The translations under genes were made by a program, and so were the position numbers. DNA of 64,000 nt, from positions 1,116,001-1,180,000 of the forward strand of contig NZ_FXEH01000006.1 in NCBI RefSeq assembly GCF_900176565.1. Direction: 5' to 3'. Position 1 is the stretch's first letter. Every line of letters begins with the position of its first letter. Source of the stretch: Thalassobacillus devorans (GTDB taxonomy: Bacteria > Bacillota > Bacilli > Bacillales > Halobacillaceae). The notes under the pieces were generated by a model. That model did not search any database. It worked only from the letters and a program-made list of their open reading frames with translations, and was not told where the DNA came from. Positions 1 to 8,640 of the stretch are shown here, piece by piece.

Positions 1-407
1 AAGCCTCCGATGATAGTGCAAACGAAGAGGATGAAGCGGCTGAAGAAACTAATGAAGATAGTTCTGAAGAACAAGAAGAGCTTAACGTGGAAGTGACGGA
101 GACAGGGTCAGGTGGTTTTCCTCAACACACGGTAGAAATATCCCAAGTAGACGAATTGGAGCTCACGATCGAAGTGAGGAACGATAGTTATCTGGAAGTT
201 ATGAAAGAACCGAATGGGGAAACATTAATTGACAGTAAAATCTATGGGAAAGATGACTCACCGATCACAGTTGATGTAAGCGAGGAAGAACAGATTTTCA
301 TTAAAACAGGCTTTGTGCCAGGAACTACTGTCAAACTCAATGAGCAGGAAATCGAGTTTCCAGTGGAAAATATGCAACAGAAACTTCTTATTAAAGTAGC
401 TGAATAA
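1..407 (+). CDS. rodZ: RodZ, C-terminal part (cut by window start)
   Basis: The reading frame is open from the window edge (first full codon at base 3) to the stop at 405-407, so about 134 residues of the C-terminus are visible. It begins with an acidic Glu/Ser/Asn-rich linker (EEDEAAEETNEDSSEEQEE) followed by a small beta-rich domain with alternating hydrophobic residues, the usual arrangement of the extracytoplasmic end of RodZ/YmfM: N-terminal HTH, TM, acidic linker, DUF4115 domain. RodZ helps organise MreB-directed cell elongation. The position directly before pgsA, cinA and recA is the Bacillus order (ymfM-pgsA-cinA-recA) and is the main support, because the HTH and TM are outside the window. 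Confidence 0.8.
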   Translation, partial: ASDDSANEEDEAAEETNEDSSEEQEELNVEVTETGSGGFPQHTVEISQVDELELTIEVRNDSYLEVMKEPNGETLIDSKIYGKDDSPITVDVSEEEQIFIKTGFVPGTTVKLNEQEIEFPVENMQQKLLIKVAE

Positions 408-420
408 ATAAACTGCAGGG

Positions 421-488
421 AAGCTGTTCCTAGTAACACAAGGTGTCGTCTTTGACACTTGTACCCTTCTTACTGGAACAGCTTTTCT
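421..488 (+). terminator. Large hairpin between rodZ and pgsA
   Basis: AAGCTGTTCC at 421-430 pairs with GGAACAGCTT at 475-484, and a second inner stem (ACAAGGTGTC with GACACTTGT) lies in the loop; TTCTT follows. It looks like an intrinsic terminator or partial attenuator that would lower read-through from rodZ into pgsA. Confidence 0.6.
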
Positions 489-523
489 TCATCATGCCGG
501 AAGACAATAGGAGTGGATGGAAA

Positions 524-1102
524 ATGAATATACCGAACAGAATTACGATTTCACGAATTTTATTAATACCGATTTTTATTATATTGATGAGTGTACCCTT
601 TAACTGGGGCGAAGTGACTATGGGGGAAAGAGAACTTCCCTGGTCCCATTTGGCAGCTGCCATTTTGTTTATCATTGCTTCGACTACGGACTGGGTAGAT
701 GGCTATTATGCAAGAAAACATAATTTAGTAACCAACCTTGGTAAATTTCTTGATCCACTTGCTGATAAATTGCTGGTATCAGCCGCCTTGATTTTACTTG
801 TAGAACAAGGTCTTGCTCCGGCTTGGATTGTCATTATTATTATCAGCAGGGAATTTGCTGTTACAGGACTCCGTCTTGTAGCGGCAGGTGAAGGAATTGT
901 ATTAGCAGCAAGTAATATGGGGAAATGGAAAACTACCCTTCAAATTGTAGCGATAGCCGTATTGCTGCTCCACAATTGGCCATTTGCTTATGCTGGATTT
1001 CCGTTTGGAACCATCATTTTATATGCTGCGATGATTATTACGGTCATTTCAGGCTATGATTATTTTGCGAAGAATTGGCATGTAATGAGGGATTCTAAAT
1101 AA
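524..1102 (+). CDS. pgsA: CDP-diacylglycerol--glycerol-3-phosphate 3-phosphatidyltransferase PgsA
   Basis: A 192-residue multi-pass membrane enzyme making phosphatidylglycerophosphate from CDP-diacylglycerol and glycerol-3-phosphate, the committed step to phosphatidylglycerol. The CDP-alcohol phosphotransferase motif is complete: D59-G60-x2-A63-R64-x8-G73-x3-D77-x3-D81. Several hydrophobic stretches (residues 9-24, 43-55, 86-110, 135-185) fit about five to six TM helices. I chose ATG 524 because the protein then begins MNIPNRITISR like family members; an in-frame start at 443 would translate through the terminator hairpin upstream. Its stop overlaps the cinA start (TAATG), so the two are probably translationally coupled. 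Confidence 0.96.
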   Translation: MNIPNRITISRILLIPIFIILMSVPFNWGEVTMGERELPWSHLAAAILFIIASTTDWVDGYYARKHNLVTNLGKFLDPLADKLLVSAALILLVEQGLAPAWIVIIIISREFAVTGLRLVAAGEGIVLAASNMGKWKTTLQIVAIAVLLLHNWPFAYAGFPFGTIILYAAMIITVISGYDYFAKNWHVMRDSK

Positions 1103-2376
1103 TGAAGACAGTAAAAGCGGAAATCATAGGAATTGGCACGGAGTTATTACTAGGACAAATCGCTAATACGAATGCGCAATGGATTTCTTCCCAGCTGGCT
1201 GCCCAGGGGATCCATGTCTATTTCCACGGGGTGGTTGGTGATAACTTCAGCCGCTGCGTCGAAACTTTTGAGGCGGCTCAGCGCAGGTCTGATCTTGTTA
1301 TTGTTACAGGGGGGCTCGGCCCGACGGAAGATGATATGACCAGGGATGCAGCACAAAAAATCTTCGCCCAAAAACTTATCGAGGACCCGGAAAGCGCCAG
1401 GCGAGTGGAACACTTCTACCTAAAAAACAACCGTCCTATGTCACCGAACAACCGTAAGCAGGCCCTTGTATTCGAAGATGCGAAAGTGCTTCAAAATGAA
1501 GAAGGCATGGCGCCGGGAATGATGGTGGAACATGAAAATGTGCTTTGGGTATTTCTCCCTGGTGTTCCTTCTGAAATGAAGTATTTAATGAAAGAACATG
1601 TACTCCCTTATTTCCAGAATTATTTTCAGTTACAAACCGAAATCGTATCTGAAATGCTTCGTTTTATCGGGATAGGGGAATCCCAGTTGGAACATGAACT
1701 TCAAGATTTAATCAGCAGCCAGACGAATCCGACTATCGCTCCTTTAGCTTCAGAAGGAGAGGTGGGATTAAGGTTAACATCAAAAGGGGATACAGAAGAA
1801 GAAGCGCGAGCTATGATTCTCTCGTTAAAGAACGTCATTCTTTCCAAAATGGGCGACTATTATTATGGTTCCGATGATATAACCATCCAGCAGGAAGTTC
1901 TTACTTTATCAAAAGAAAAGCAATTGACGATAGCTGCAGCGGAAAGCCTGACAGGCGGCAGGTTCATCGATGGCCTCATTACGTTACCTGGAGCTTCAAG
2001 CGTCTGTGAGGGGAGTGTCGTGACCTATACTCCTGACATGAAAGAAAAGATGCTTGGTATCCCGGGTGCCCTTATCAAAGAGTATGGAACAGTAAGTGAG
2101 GCATGTGCAAAAGCGATGGCTGTGAACATAAAACAGCTCGTTAAATCAGATATCGGGATCAGTTTTACAGGAGTGGCAGGACCTGATTCGAGTGAGGGCA
2201 AAGAACCAGGGACCGTGTACATCGGTATCCAAATCAACAATGAGCCTGCCGAAGTGTATCACTTTCATTTTAATGGAACCAGGGAGACGGTACGTAACCG
2301 GAGCGTGAAGAAAGGCTATGAATTACTTTTTCATCGTTTGAAAAAAGATTTATCATCCAAAAAAAGCGGGCAATAA
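1102..2376 (+). CDS. cinA: Competence/damage-inducible protein CinA
   Basis: 424 residues, the normal length. The N-terminal part (about 1-170) is a molybdopterin-binding-like domain starting with EIIGIGTELLLGQ and containing the VTGGLGPTEDD loop; the C-terminal part from about residue 270 (TIAAAESLTGG) is the NMN deamidase/pyridine-nucleotide salvage domain with TGVAGP near residue 355. In Bacillus it is co-transcribed with recA in competent cells. Here it overlaps pgsA by one base and is separated from recA by 136 bp carrying a separate promoter. Confidence 0.95.
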   Translation: MKTVKAEIIGIGTELLLGQIANTNAQWISSQLAAQGIHVYFHGVVGDNFSRCVETFEAAQRRSDLVIVTGGLGPTEDDMTRDAAQKIFAQKLIEDPESARRVEHFYLKNNRPMSPNNRKQALVFEDAKVLQNEEGMAPGMMVEHENVLWVFLPGVPSEMKYLMKEHVLPYFQNYFQLQTEIVSEMLRFIGIGESQLEHELQDLISSQTNPTIAPLASEGEVGLRLTSKGDTEEEARAMILSLKNVILSKMGDYYYGSDDITIQQEVLTLSKEKQLTIAAAESLTGGRFIDGLITLPGASSVCEGSVVTYTPDMKEKMLGIPGALIKEYGTVSEACAKAMAVNIKQLVKSDIGISFTGVAGPDSSEGKEPGTVYIGIQINNEPAEVYHFHFNGTRETVRNRSVKKGYELLFHRLKKDLSSKKSGQ

Positions 2377-2433
2377 CCAGCCTTTTCCTGAAGGAAGCAA
2401 GAATTATCGTCATCATAACGCATGAAAAAAAGG

Positions 2434-2483
2434 GAACATTCATTCGCTTTTTAGTTGGCAAATCATCTAAAACAAGTTATTAT
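2434..2483 (+). promoter_or_regulatory. recA promoter with a LexA (SOS) box
   Basis: TTGGCA (2455-2460) and TATTAT (2478-2483) are separated by 17 bp and look like a SigA promoter. Just upstream, GAACATTCATTC (2434-2445) matches the Gram-positive LexA operator GAAC-N4-GTTC at 7 of 8 fixed positions. A box in this position is what is expected for Bacillus recA. Confidence 0.65.
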
Positions 2484-2512
2484 AAGGATAGCAAAGCTGA
2501 AAGGGGAATATT

Positions 2513-3556
2513 ATGAGTGATCGTAAACAAGCGTTAGATATGGCGCTTAGACAAATTGAGAAACAGTTCGGTAAAGGCTCTGTCATGAAATTGGGGGAGC
2601 AGGCTGAGCAAAAAGTCAGTACGGTTCCCAGTGGTTCGCTGGCACTTGATGTCGCACTTGGTGTAGGCGGCTATCCACGCGGGCGTGTCGTTGAAATATA
2701 TGGACCGGAATCTTCCGGTAAAACAACTGTTGCGCTTCATGCGATTGCAGAAGCTCAACGCCAGGGAGGACAAGCAGCTTTCATCGATGCTGAACATGCC
2801 TTGGACCCTGTCTATGCGAGGAACCTTGGTGTCGATGTTGACGAACTTTTACTATCCCAGCCGGATACAGGGGAACAGGCTTTAGAGATTGCTGAAGCGC
2901 TTGTTCGCAGTGGTGCTGTCGATATGGTAGTTGTCGATTCCGTTGCTGCTTTAGTGCCCAAAGCTGAAATCGAAGGCGAGATGGGTGATTCCCACGTAGG
3001 TTTGCAAGCGCGTCTGATGTCTCAGGCATTGCGTAAGCTTTCCGGTGCCATCAACAAATCAAAGACGACAGCTATCTTCATCAACCAAATTCGTGAAAAA
3101 GTCGGTGTTATGTTCGGTAACCCGGAAACTACGCCAGGTGGACGGGCATTAAAATTCTATTCTTCTGTACGTCTGGAAGTGCGCCGTGCAGAAACGCTGA
3201 AGCAGGGTAATGATATGGTCGGGAACAAAACACGGATCAAAGTTGTGAAGAACAAAGTTGCACCACCTTTCAAGCAGGCAGAAGTGGATATCATGTATGG
3301 TCAGGGGATTTCCAGCGAAGGGGAACTGATTGATATCGGTTCTGACCTGGACATTGTCCAGAAGAGCGGATCCTGGTACTCCTATAACGAGGAACGTTTA
3401 GGCCAGGGACGTGAAAACGCCAAGCAGTTCCTGAAAGAAAACCCTGATGTCTATCAAGCTATCAATGATCAAATAAGAAGACATTATGGTATGTATGAAG
3501 GGGAAGAAGGCGAAGACGCCTCTAATGAAGCGAATCAAGAATCACTGGATGTATAA
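2513..3556 (+). CDS. recA: Recombinase RecA
   Basis: 347 residues. It forms ATP-dependent filaments on single-stranded DNA for strand exchange and stimulates LexA self-cleavage. Walker A is GPESSGKT (64-71); the VVVDSVAAL Walker B strand and the [22 protein letters not shown]2 region are present. The tail is acidic ([15 protein letters not shown]), as in other RecA proteins. A strong ribosome site (AAAGGGGA) precedes ATG 2513, and a perfect terminator follows. Its regulator lexA is at 51 kb in this window. Confidence 0.99.
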   Translation: MSDRKQALDMALRQIEKQFGKGSVMKLGEQAEQKVSTVPSGSLALDVALGVGGYPRGRVVEIYGPESSGKTTVALHAIAEAQRQGGQAAFIDAEHALDPVYARNLGVDVDELLLSQPDTGEQALEIAEALVRSGAVDMVVVDSVAALVPKAEIEGEMGDSHVGLQARLMSQALRKLSGAINKSKTTAIFINQIREKVGVMFGNPETTPGGRALKFYSSVRLEVRRAETLKQGNDMVGNKTRIKVVKNKVAPPFKQAEVDIMYGQGISSEGELIDIGSDLDIVQKSGSWYSYNEERLGQGRENAKQFLKENPDVYQAINDQIRRHYGMYEGEEGEDASNEANQESLDV

Positions 3557-3566
3557 ACCATAACGT

Positions 3567-3623
3567 GCAGTTCAATTGTCGGGGATAGTAGCACCTGTCC
3601 CCCTCGGTTGAACTGCTTTTTTT
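3567..3623 (+). terminator. recA intrinsic terminator
   Basis: GCAGTTCAA at 3567-3575 pairs with TTGAACTGC at 3608-3616, with an inner GGGGA/TCCCC stem, followed by seven T. Confidence 0.9.
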
Positions 3624-3742
3624 ATGCAAAAAACTTACATGTTCCTTGCTGCAACACCTTAAGAAACAGGGAATATTTTTCCATGAGTAGCTGAAACTTA
3701 GCAGAAACAAGGAAAATCAAGGAATATATATTTGACGATTCC

Positions 3743-3771
3743 TTGACATTACCATTTCACAAGCTTAAAAT
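3743..3771 (+). promoter_or_regulatory. SigA promoter of rny
   Basis: TTGACA (3743-3748), 17-bp spacer, TAAAAT (3766-3771). This leaves a leader of roughly 105-110 nt before the rny start at 3886. The stretch 3624-3742 upstream holds nothing else I can support. Confidence 0.7.
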
Positions 3772-3885
3772 TAACGTGTATCATTTTCATTTTTTTATAC
3801 ACCTATTAAACAATGTTTGTCTGAAAATGAAACGTATGTACATGCCGACAAATTGTACAATTTCATAGCAAGAGGAGGTGAAATC

Positions 3886-5451
3886 ATGGATAATTTGGTA
3901 TCCCTGCTCATCTTCATTTTGCTTGCCCTGATCGTCGGTATTGTTGTTGGGTATCTCATTCGGAAATCCATAGCGGAAGCGAAGATTTCAAGTGCAGAAG
4001 AACTGGCGAAACAGATCGTAGATGAAGGTCGCCGTAATGCAGAGGCAGCTAAGAAAGAAGCCCTGCTGGAAGCGAAAGATGAAAATCATCGTCTGCGCCA
4101 GGATGCAGAAGACGAAATTCGCGAACGTCGTATGGAACTACAAAAGACAGAAAATCGTTTAATGCAGAAAGAAGAAAACCTCGATCGTAAAAGTGAAACG
4201 CAAGATAAGCGTGAGCTTACGCTCGAGAAAAAAGAGGAAACTCTTACCGAAAGACAACAACAAATTGAAGAAATGGAAAGCAAAGTGAAAGCTATGCTGC
4301 AAGAGCAACAAACTGAGCTTGAACGCATTTCCGGCTTAACTTCAGACCAGGCTAAACAGATTATTTTAGAACGTGTGGAGCAAGAAGTTTCTCATGAATC
4401 TGCTCTCATGATCAAAGAAGCAGAGAATCGTGCCAAAGAGGAAGCGGATAAGAAGGCGAAAAGCATTCTTTCACTTGCCATGCAGCGTTGTGCCGCTGAT
4501 CATGTAGCGGAAACGACGGTATCGGTTGTAAACCTTCCAAATGATGAAATGAAAGGACGCATCATCGGACGTGAAGGTCGAAATATCCGGACACTGGAAA
4601 CATTGACCGGAATCGACTTGATTATAGATGATACGCCGGAAGCAGTCATTTTATCAGGTTTTGATCCGATTCGAAGAGAAACTGCTCGGATAGCTTTAGA
4701 AAAATTGGTTCAGGATGGACGGATCCACCCGGCCAGAATCGAAGAAATGGTTGATAAATCAAGACGCGAGGTGGATGAATACATCCGTGAAGTCGGTGAA
4801 CAGACCACATTCGAGGTCGGTGTACATGGCTTGCATCCTGACTTGGTAAAAATTCTTGGCCGTTTAAAATATCGTACAAGCTATGGTCAAAATGTCTTAA
4901 AACACTCGATGGAAGTAGCGTATCTCTCAGGACTGCTTGCAGCAGAGCTGGGGGAAGACGAAACATTAGCCCGCCGTGCCGGCCTTCTGCATGATATCGG
5001 AAAAGCGATTGATCATGAAATTGAAGGCAGCCACGTAGAAATCGGGAAAGAGCTGGCAGTGAAGTACAAGGAAAATGAAGTAGTGATCAATGCGATTGCA
5101 TCCCACCACGGAGACGAAGAACCTACTTCTATTATTTCGGTACTTGTCGCAGCAGCTGATGCTCTATCTGCAGCACGACCAGGTGCCCGCAGTGAAACGC
5201 TTGAAAATTATATCAAACGTCTGGAAAAGCTGGAAGAGATCTGTGAATCTCATGAAGGGGTTGAAAAATCCTTCGCTATCCAGGCAGGTCGTGAAGTACG
5301 GATTATGGTGAAGCCAGATGAAATCGATGATGTCACAGCTACTAAAGTGGCTCGAAGCATCCGTAAACAGATTGAGGATGAGCTTGACTATCCAGGTCAT
5401 ATTAAAGTGACTGTCATCCGTGAAACGCGATCCGTTGAATATGCTAAATAA
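3886..5451 (+). CDS. rny: Ribonuclease Y
   Basis: 521-residue membrane-anchored endoribonuclease that starts decay of many mRNAs. An N-terminal TM segment (about 4-24) is followed by a long Glu/Lys/Arg coiled coil (about 30-200), a KH domain ([12 protein letters not shown] near 222-233) and an HD domain with the metal/catalytic pair H369-D370 in [11 protein letters not shown] chose ATG 3886 because AGGAGGTGA lies at ideal distance and the protein then opens with the TM helix; an in-frame ATG at 3817 would add a non-conserved 23-residue extension and lies inside the leader. Confidence 0.97.
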   Translation: MDNLVSLLIFILLALIVGIVVGYLIRKSIAEAKISSAEELAKQIVDEGRRNAEAAKKEALLEAKDENHRLRQDAEDEIRERRMELQKTENRLMQKEENLDRKSETQDKRELTLEKKEETLTERQQQIEEMESKVKAMLQEQQTELERISGLTSDQAKQIILERVEQEVSHESALMIKEAENRAKEEADKKAKSILSLAMQRCAADHVAETTVSVVNLPNDEMKGRIIGREGRNIRTLETLTGIDLIIDDTPEAVILSGFDPIRRETARIALEKLVQDGRIHPARIEEMVDKSRREVDEYIREVGEQTTFEVGVHGLHPDLVKILGRLKYRTSYGQNVLKHSMEVAYLSGLLAAELGEDETLARRAGLLHDIGKAIDHEIEGSHVEIGKELAVKYKENEVVINAIASHHGDEEPTSIISVLVAAADALSAARPGARSETLENYIKRLEKLEEICESHEGVEKSFAIQAGREVRIMVKPDEIDDVTATKVARSIRKQIEDELDYPGHIKVTVIRETRSVEYAK

Positions 5452-5487
5452 AAGTAAAGTGGCCGTTACGGTCACTTTACTTTTTTA
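5451..5487 (+). terminator. rny intrinsic terminator
   Basis: AAAGTAAAGTG pairs with CACTTTACTTT around a CCGTTACGG core; a T run follows. Confidence 0.85.
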
Positions 5488-5625
5488 TACTTTAAGAGAG
5501 TGTACCTATATTAAATGCTTAAAGTATTGCAAATCCTGGTATTCCCTTTGCATGACCCAGCTTTGACAACGGAGCCTTCCTGTGTGAAACTGAATCTGAA
5601 TATATAGTGAGAAAGGATTAGGTTA

Positions 5626-6423
5626 ATGAAAATATTATTTATCGGTGATGTGGTCGGATCACCTGGAAGAGATATGGTCCAGGAATACTTACCGAAACTG
5701 AAAGCGAAATATCAACCAGTAGTGACCATTATCAATGGAGAAAACTCCGCATCTGGAAAAGGAATAACGGAAAAAATTTACCGCAATTTTCTTGAGTGGG
5801 GAGGAAATGCAGTAACATTAGGGAATCATGCATGGGATAAAAAAGAAATATTTGATTTTATCGAAGATGCCGAATATATGGTGCGGCCTGCCAATTACCC
5901 GGAAGGGACTCCCGGTAAAGGGATTACCTATGTCAAAACCAACCATGGCGAGGTGGCAGTACTTAACCTGCAAGGGAGAACATTCCTATCACCAAATGAT
6001 GACCCATTCCGCAAAGTAGATGAGTTAATAGAGACAGCTAAGAAGCGGACCAATATCATCTTTTTAGACTTTCACGCCGAAACAACCAGTGAAAAGCAGG
6101 CAATGGGCTGGTATGTGGATGGCAGAGTCAGTATCCATGTCGGTACCCATACCCACGTGCAAACATCTGATGAACGAATCCTTCCTGGAGGCACAGGTTA
6201 CATTACCGATGTCGGGATGACTGGCCCTTACGATGGCATCCTCGGAATGGAGCGAGAAGCTGTGATCAAACGGTTTCTCACAAACCTCCCTGTACGTTTC
6301 GAAGTCCCAAAAACGGGTAGAAAACAACTAAGCGCAGTATTGGCAGATGTTGATGAAGCCACAGGAAAGGCAAAGAAACTCCAACGGATCATGATTAACG
6401 ACGATCACCCTTTCTTCGGCTGA
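5626..6423 (+). CDS. ymdB: Metallophosphoesterase YmdB (2',3'-cyclic nucleotide phosphodiesterase)
   Basis: 265 residues, family YmdB/TIGR00282. In B. subtilis it hydrolyses cyclic nucleotides and influences biofilm and motility decisions. Visible metal-site motifs: GDVVGSPGR with D8, INGENSASGKG, GNHAWDKKE, and the C-terminal HTHVQTSDER. It sits between rny and spoVS as in B. subtilis. ATG 5626 is preceded by GAGAAAGGATTAGGTTA. The 138 bp before it hold no clear promoter that I can assign. Confidence 0.95.
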   Translation: MKILFIGDVVGSPGRDMVQEYLPKLKAKYQPVVTIINGENSASGKGITEKIYRNFLEWGGNAVTLGNHAWDKKEIFDFIEDAEYMVRPANYPEGTPGKGITYVKTNHGEVAVLNLQGRTFLSPNDDPFRKVDELIETAKKRTNIIFLDFHAETTSEKQAMGWYVDGRVSIHVGTHTHVQTSDERILPGGTGYITDVGMTGPYDGILGMEREAVIKRFLTNLPVRFEVPKTGRKQLSAVLADVDEATGKAKKLQRIMINDDHPFFG

Positions 6424-6458
6424 TTATTTGAACTTTTCTAAAAATTCCTTCATAATGA

Positions 6459-6485
6459 AAAGGAATATTCTTCATCTCCAAGAAT
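6459..6485 (+). promoter_or_regulatory. Possible SigH promoter of spoVS
   Basis: AAAGGAATA (6459-6467) resembles the SigH -35 (RnAGGAwWW) and AAGAAT (6480-6485) the -10 (RnnGAAT) with about 12 bp between. The B. subtilis spoVS gene is SigH-dependent, which makes the match more credible; the first R of the -10 is not met. Confidence 0.5.
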
Positions 6486-6530
6486 ATAGTAGTTATGGAA
6501 CAACTATAGTTTATGAAGGAGGAGCTAGTA

Positions 6531-6791
6531 ATGGAAATATTAAAAGTCTCAGCCAAATCCAGTCCGAATTCAGTAGCAGGAGCTCTAGCAAACGTCCTTA
6601 GGGAACGTGGCACAGCGGAGATTCAAGCGATCGGCGCTGGTGCGTTGAACCAGGCCGTCAAGGCAGTAGCTATCGCCAGAGGGTTCGTAGCACCCAGTGG
6701 TGTCGATCTTATTTGTATTCCGGCTTTTACAGACATCATGATTGATGAAGAAGAGCGTACTGCAATTAAATTGATTGTCGAACCTCGATAA
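6531..6791 (+). CDS. spoVS: Stage V sporulation protein S
   Basis: 86 residues, near-identical in character to the very conserved SpoVS family (MEILKVSAKSSPNSVAGAL ... PAFTDI ... AIKLIVEPR). It is a small Alba-like protein affecting septation and sporulation progress. ATG 6531 follows GAAGGAGGAGC and gives exactly the family length; an in-frame start six codons upstream overlaps the ribosome site. Confidence 0.98.
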   Translation: MEILKVSAKSSPNSVAGALANVLRERGTAEIQAIGAGALNQAVKAVAIARGFVAPSGVDLICIPAFTDIMIDEEERTAIKLIVEPR

Positions 6792-6830
6792 ACGACAAGC
6801 TCTTCCATTGAAAATTAAATGGACAAGAAC

Positions 6831-6863
6831 AGCCGTGCTATCCAAGCACGGCTTATATTTTTT
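6831..6863 (+). terminator. spoVS intrinsic terminator
   Basis: AGCCGTGCT and AAGCACGGCT flank a four-base loop; TATATTTTTT follows. Confidence 0.85.
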
Positions 6864-6908
6864 ACTCTTCGAATCTCCTTAATGTTTTTATGATCTACCA
6901 TAAGAGAC

Positions 6909-7443
6909 TTATTCAACAATAGAGCCGAAAAGTCGAAGACTTGATTTCGAGATATTTAGGGTTCTATACCATAAAAGTGTCAGGGGCGGCTGGGAAACTA
7001 CTCGCTTTCCTGCGGGGGAACCGGCAAGCCTCCTCGGTCGTTTTCACTCCCTGTGGGGTCTTGCCTAGCCCCTTCTCCCGCGGGAGTCTCGCAGTTTCCC
7101 AACCACCCCATCCGAAGAATGGGAGAAACGAACCCCTGTCAAGATGAAGGTGTCTTCCACAACGCTATTAATATTGAACGATGATGCATGTTACAAACAC
7201 CCGTTCAAGCTAAAGGTCTGCATATCAATGTTTCCGTTTCTATCATAAACGCAAAGAGGTCCGGGAAATTGCGAGACTCCAGTGGGATGAACATGAGCGG
7301 TGAGATCCCGCAAGGCGAAGCCTGAGGAAGCTCACCACATGCCCACGGAAAGCGAGTAATTTCCCGGACCTCCTAACCGTTACTATCGTAACGGAAACAA
7401 TTTATCTCGAAACTGAGTCTTCAATTAAAGGGAGCTTTACTGG
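6909..7443. repeat. Structured intergenic element, copy 1 (about 535 bp)
   Basis: Non-coding element found again at 16786-17318. The ends are imperfect inverted repeats (GAAGACTTGATTTCGAGATA near the left end, reverse complement of TATCTCGAAACTGAGTCTTC near the right). Inside are two large hairpin modules in opposite orientation. Module A (6992-7100) runs from GGGAAACTACTCGC to GCAGTTTCCC. Module B (about 7256-7373) is closed by GAGGTCCGGGAAATT pairing with AATTTCCCGGACCTC. Both share the skeleton CTCGCTTTCC ... GGAGTCTCGCA. No transposase gene is inside. It separates the spoVS terminator from the dipeptidase gene. From memory this skeleton is common in Bacillaceae intergenic DNA, but I cannot name the family. 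Confidence 0.85.
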
Positions 7444-7501
7444 AAAAACACGATTGAGAACAGACTTGTTCATAAGCCAGGTTTGGGAAGGGAGAATACC
7501 A

Positions 7502-8428
7502 GTGATAATCGATGCGCACTGTGATGTGTTATGGAAATTATGGGAAAAGAAGGTTGATTTCTATGATAGCGAACAACTCCGCTTTAATTATAGGAAGTGG
7601 AAACAAAGTGATATCAAAGTACAGTGTTTCGCTATCTTTGTACCAGAGGAAGTAAAAGAAGAATCACAATTCAGCGTGGCTCTTGAAATGGTGTCTATTT
7701 TTTTTGAACAAATAGTCGCACCTTATGATGATGTGAAGTTCATTAGTAACAGGCAAGATTTATTAAATTTAAAAGCGCATGAAAAAGGAGCAATATTGAC
7801 ACTGGAGGGCTGTCACTCGATTGGGGCAGATATCCATAAACTGAAGGCATTAGTCCGGATGGGGGTACGTATCGTCGGACTTACATGGAATCAGGCTAAC
7901 GCCGTCTGTGATGGCATAGAAGAAGAACGAGGTGCCGGGTTATCTTCTTTTGGGAAGGAAGTAGTTCATTACTTGAACAAAGAACAGATTTGGATCGATC
8001 TCTCCCATATATCCTATCAGGGGTTTTGGGATGTTATGGACATAGGTGATTATCCCATGGCTTCCCATTCAAATGTTTTTCAGATTGCACCTCATATCCG
8101 TAACCTGGATGACTCCCAGGTACAGGCTTTGATTGACTGCGACAGTTGGATAGGAATCACTTTTGTACCAGAATTCATTAATGGAAGAAAAGTGGCTCAC
8201 AGGCAGGAAATCGTCAGGCACGTAGAGTACATAGTAGCTATGGGAGGTGAATCCGTTCTGGGGTTCGGTTCAGATTTCGAAGGGACGGAAGATGAAGTCA
8301 TCGGGTTGAAAGATATAATGGATTATAAGTTTCTGATTAATGACCTTTGTCACAGTCAAACGAGGTCAACTATGCAAAAATTAAGCTGTAAGAACTTTGT
8401 CGACAAATTCCCGCGGATCCGGAATTGA
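7502..8428 (+). CDS. Membrane dipeptidase-like peptidase, M19 family
   Basis: 308-residue zinc peptidase of the renal-dipeptidase family, predicted to hydrolyse dipeptides (often L,D or D,D pairs). Metal and active-site motifs in order: DAHCD near the N-terminus (HxD), LEGCHSIG with the bridging Glu, DLSH, ASHSN, and GSDFEG near the C-terminus. No signal peptide is seen, so it is probably cytoplasmic. I chose GTG 7502 because GGAAGGGAG precedes it and the protein then starts two residues before IDAHCD; the TTG at 7454 lacks a ribosome site. Other Bacillaceae carry this gene between spoVS and korA (from memory). Confidence 0.88.
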   Translation: MIIDAHCDVLWKLWEKKVDFYDSEQLRFNYRKWKQSDIKVQCFAIFVPEEVKEESQFSVALEMVSIFFEQIVAPYDDVKFISNRQDLLNLKAHEKGAILTLEGCHSIGADIHKLKALVRMGVRIVGLTWNQANAVCDGIEEERGAGLSSFGKEVVHYLNKEQIWIDLSHISYQGFWDVMDIGDYPMASHSNVFQIAPHIRNLDDSQVQALIDCDSWIGITFVPEFINGRKVAHRQEIVRHVEYIVAMGGESVLGFGSDFEGTEDEVIGLKDIMDYKFLINDLCHSQTRSTMQKLSCKNFVDKFPRIRN

Positions 8429-8561
8429 GAAGCACCTTTAATTTGGCAGATTAGCTTGAAAATTACTACCCGAAGGGCTATGATTTAAATACATATATTA
8501 CATACATCATAGCTTGCATTCAACAATAACTTTTGCCGAAATAGTTTTGTTGTTTCCAATC

Positions 8562-8590
8562 AGTTTGATAGATTGAAATTCTATCAAACT
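8562..8590 (+). promoter_or_regulatory. Perfect 10-bp inverted repeat upstream of korA
   Basis: AGTTTGATAG (8562-8571), 9-bp spacer, CTATCAAACT (8581-8590). No T tract follows, so it is not a standard terminator. It could be an operator or a 5'-UTR hairpin of korAB. Confidence 0.5.
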
Positions 8591-8613
8591 AAGAAGTTCC
8601 GGGGGAGAGAACC

Positions 8614-8640
8614 ATGGACAAATTAAAAGGGGTGTATTAG
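8614..8640 (+). other. Possible 8-codon leader ORF ending at the korA start
   Basis: ATG 8614 is preceded by GGGGGAGAG at good distance and encodes MDKLKGVY with a TAG at 8638-8640, immediately before korA ATG 8641. The korA ribosome site (AAAGGGGTG) lies inside it. Translation of this mini-ORF could couple to korA; it may also be chance. Confidence 0.35.

Noticed and set aside
3817-3885. Longer start for RNase Y
   Set aside because: It adds a polar extension before the TM helix, lies in the untranslated leader, and the strong AGGAGGTGA belongs to ATG 3886.
6941-7147. Open frame across element copy 1 (68 codons)
   Set aside because: It runs through the palindromic module, has no ribosome site, and the frame is not kept in copy 2. 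Same for the several frames in 16790-17485.
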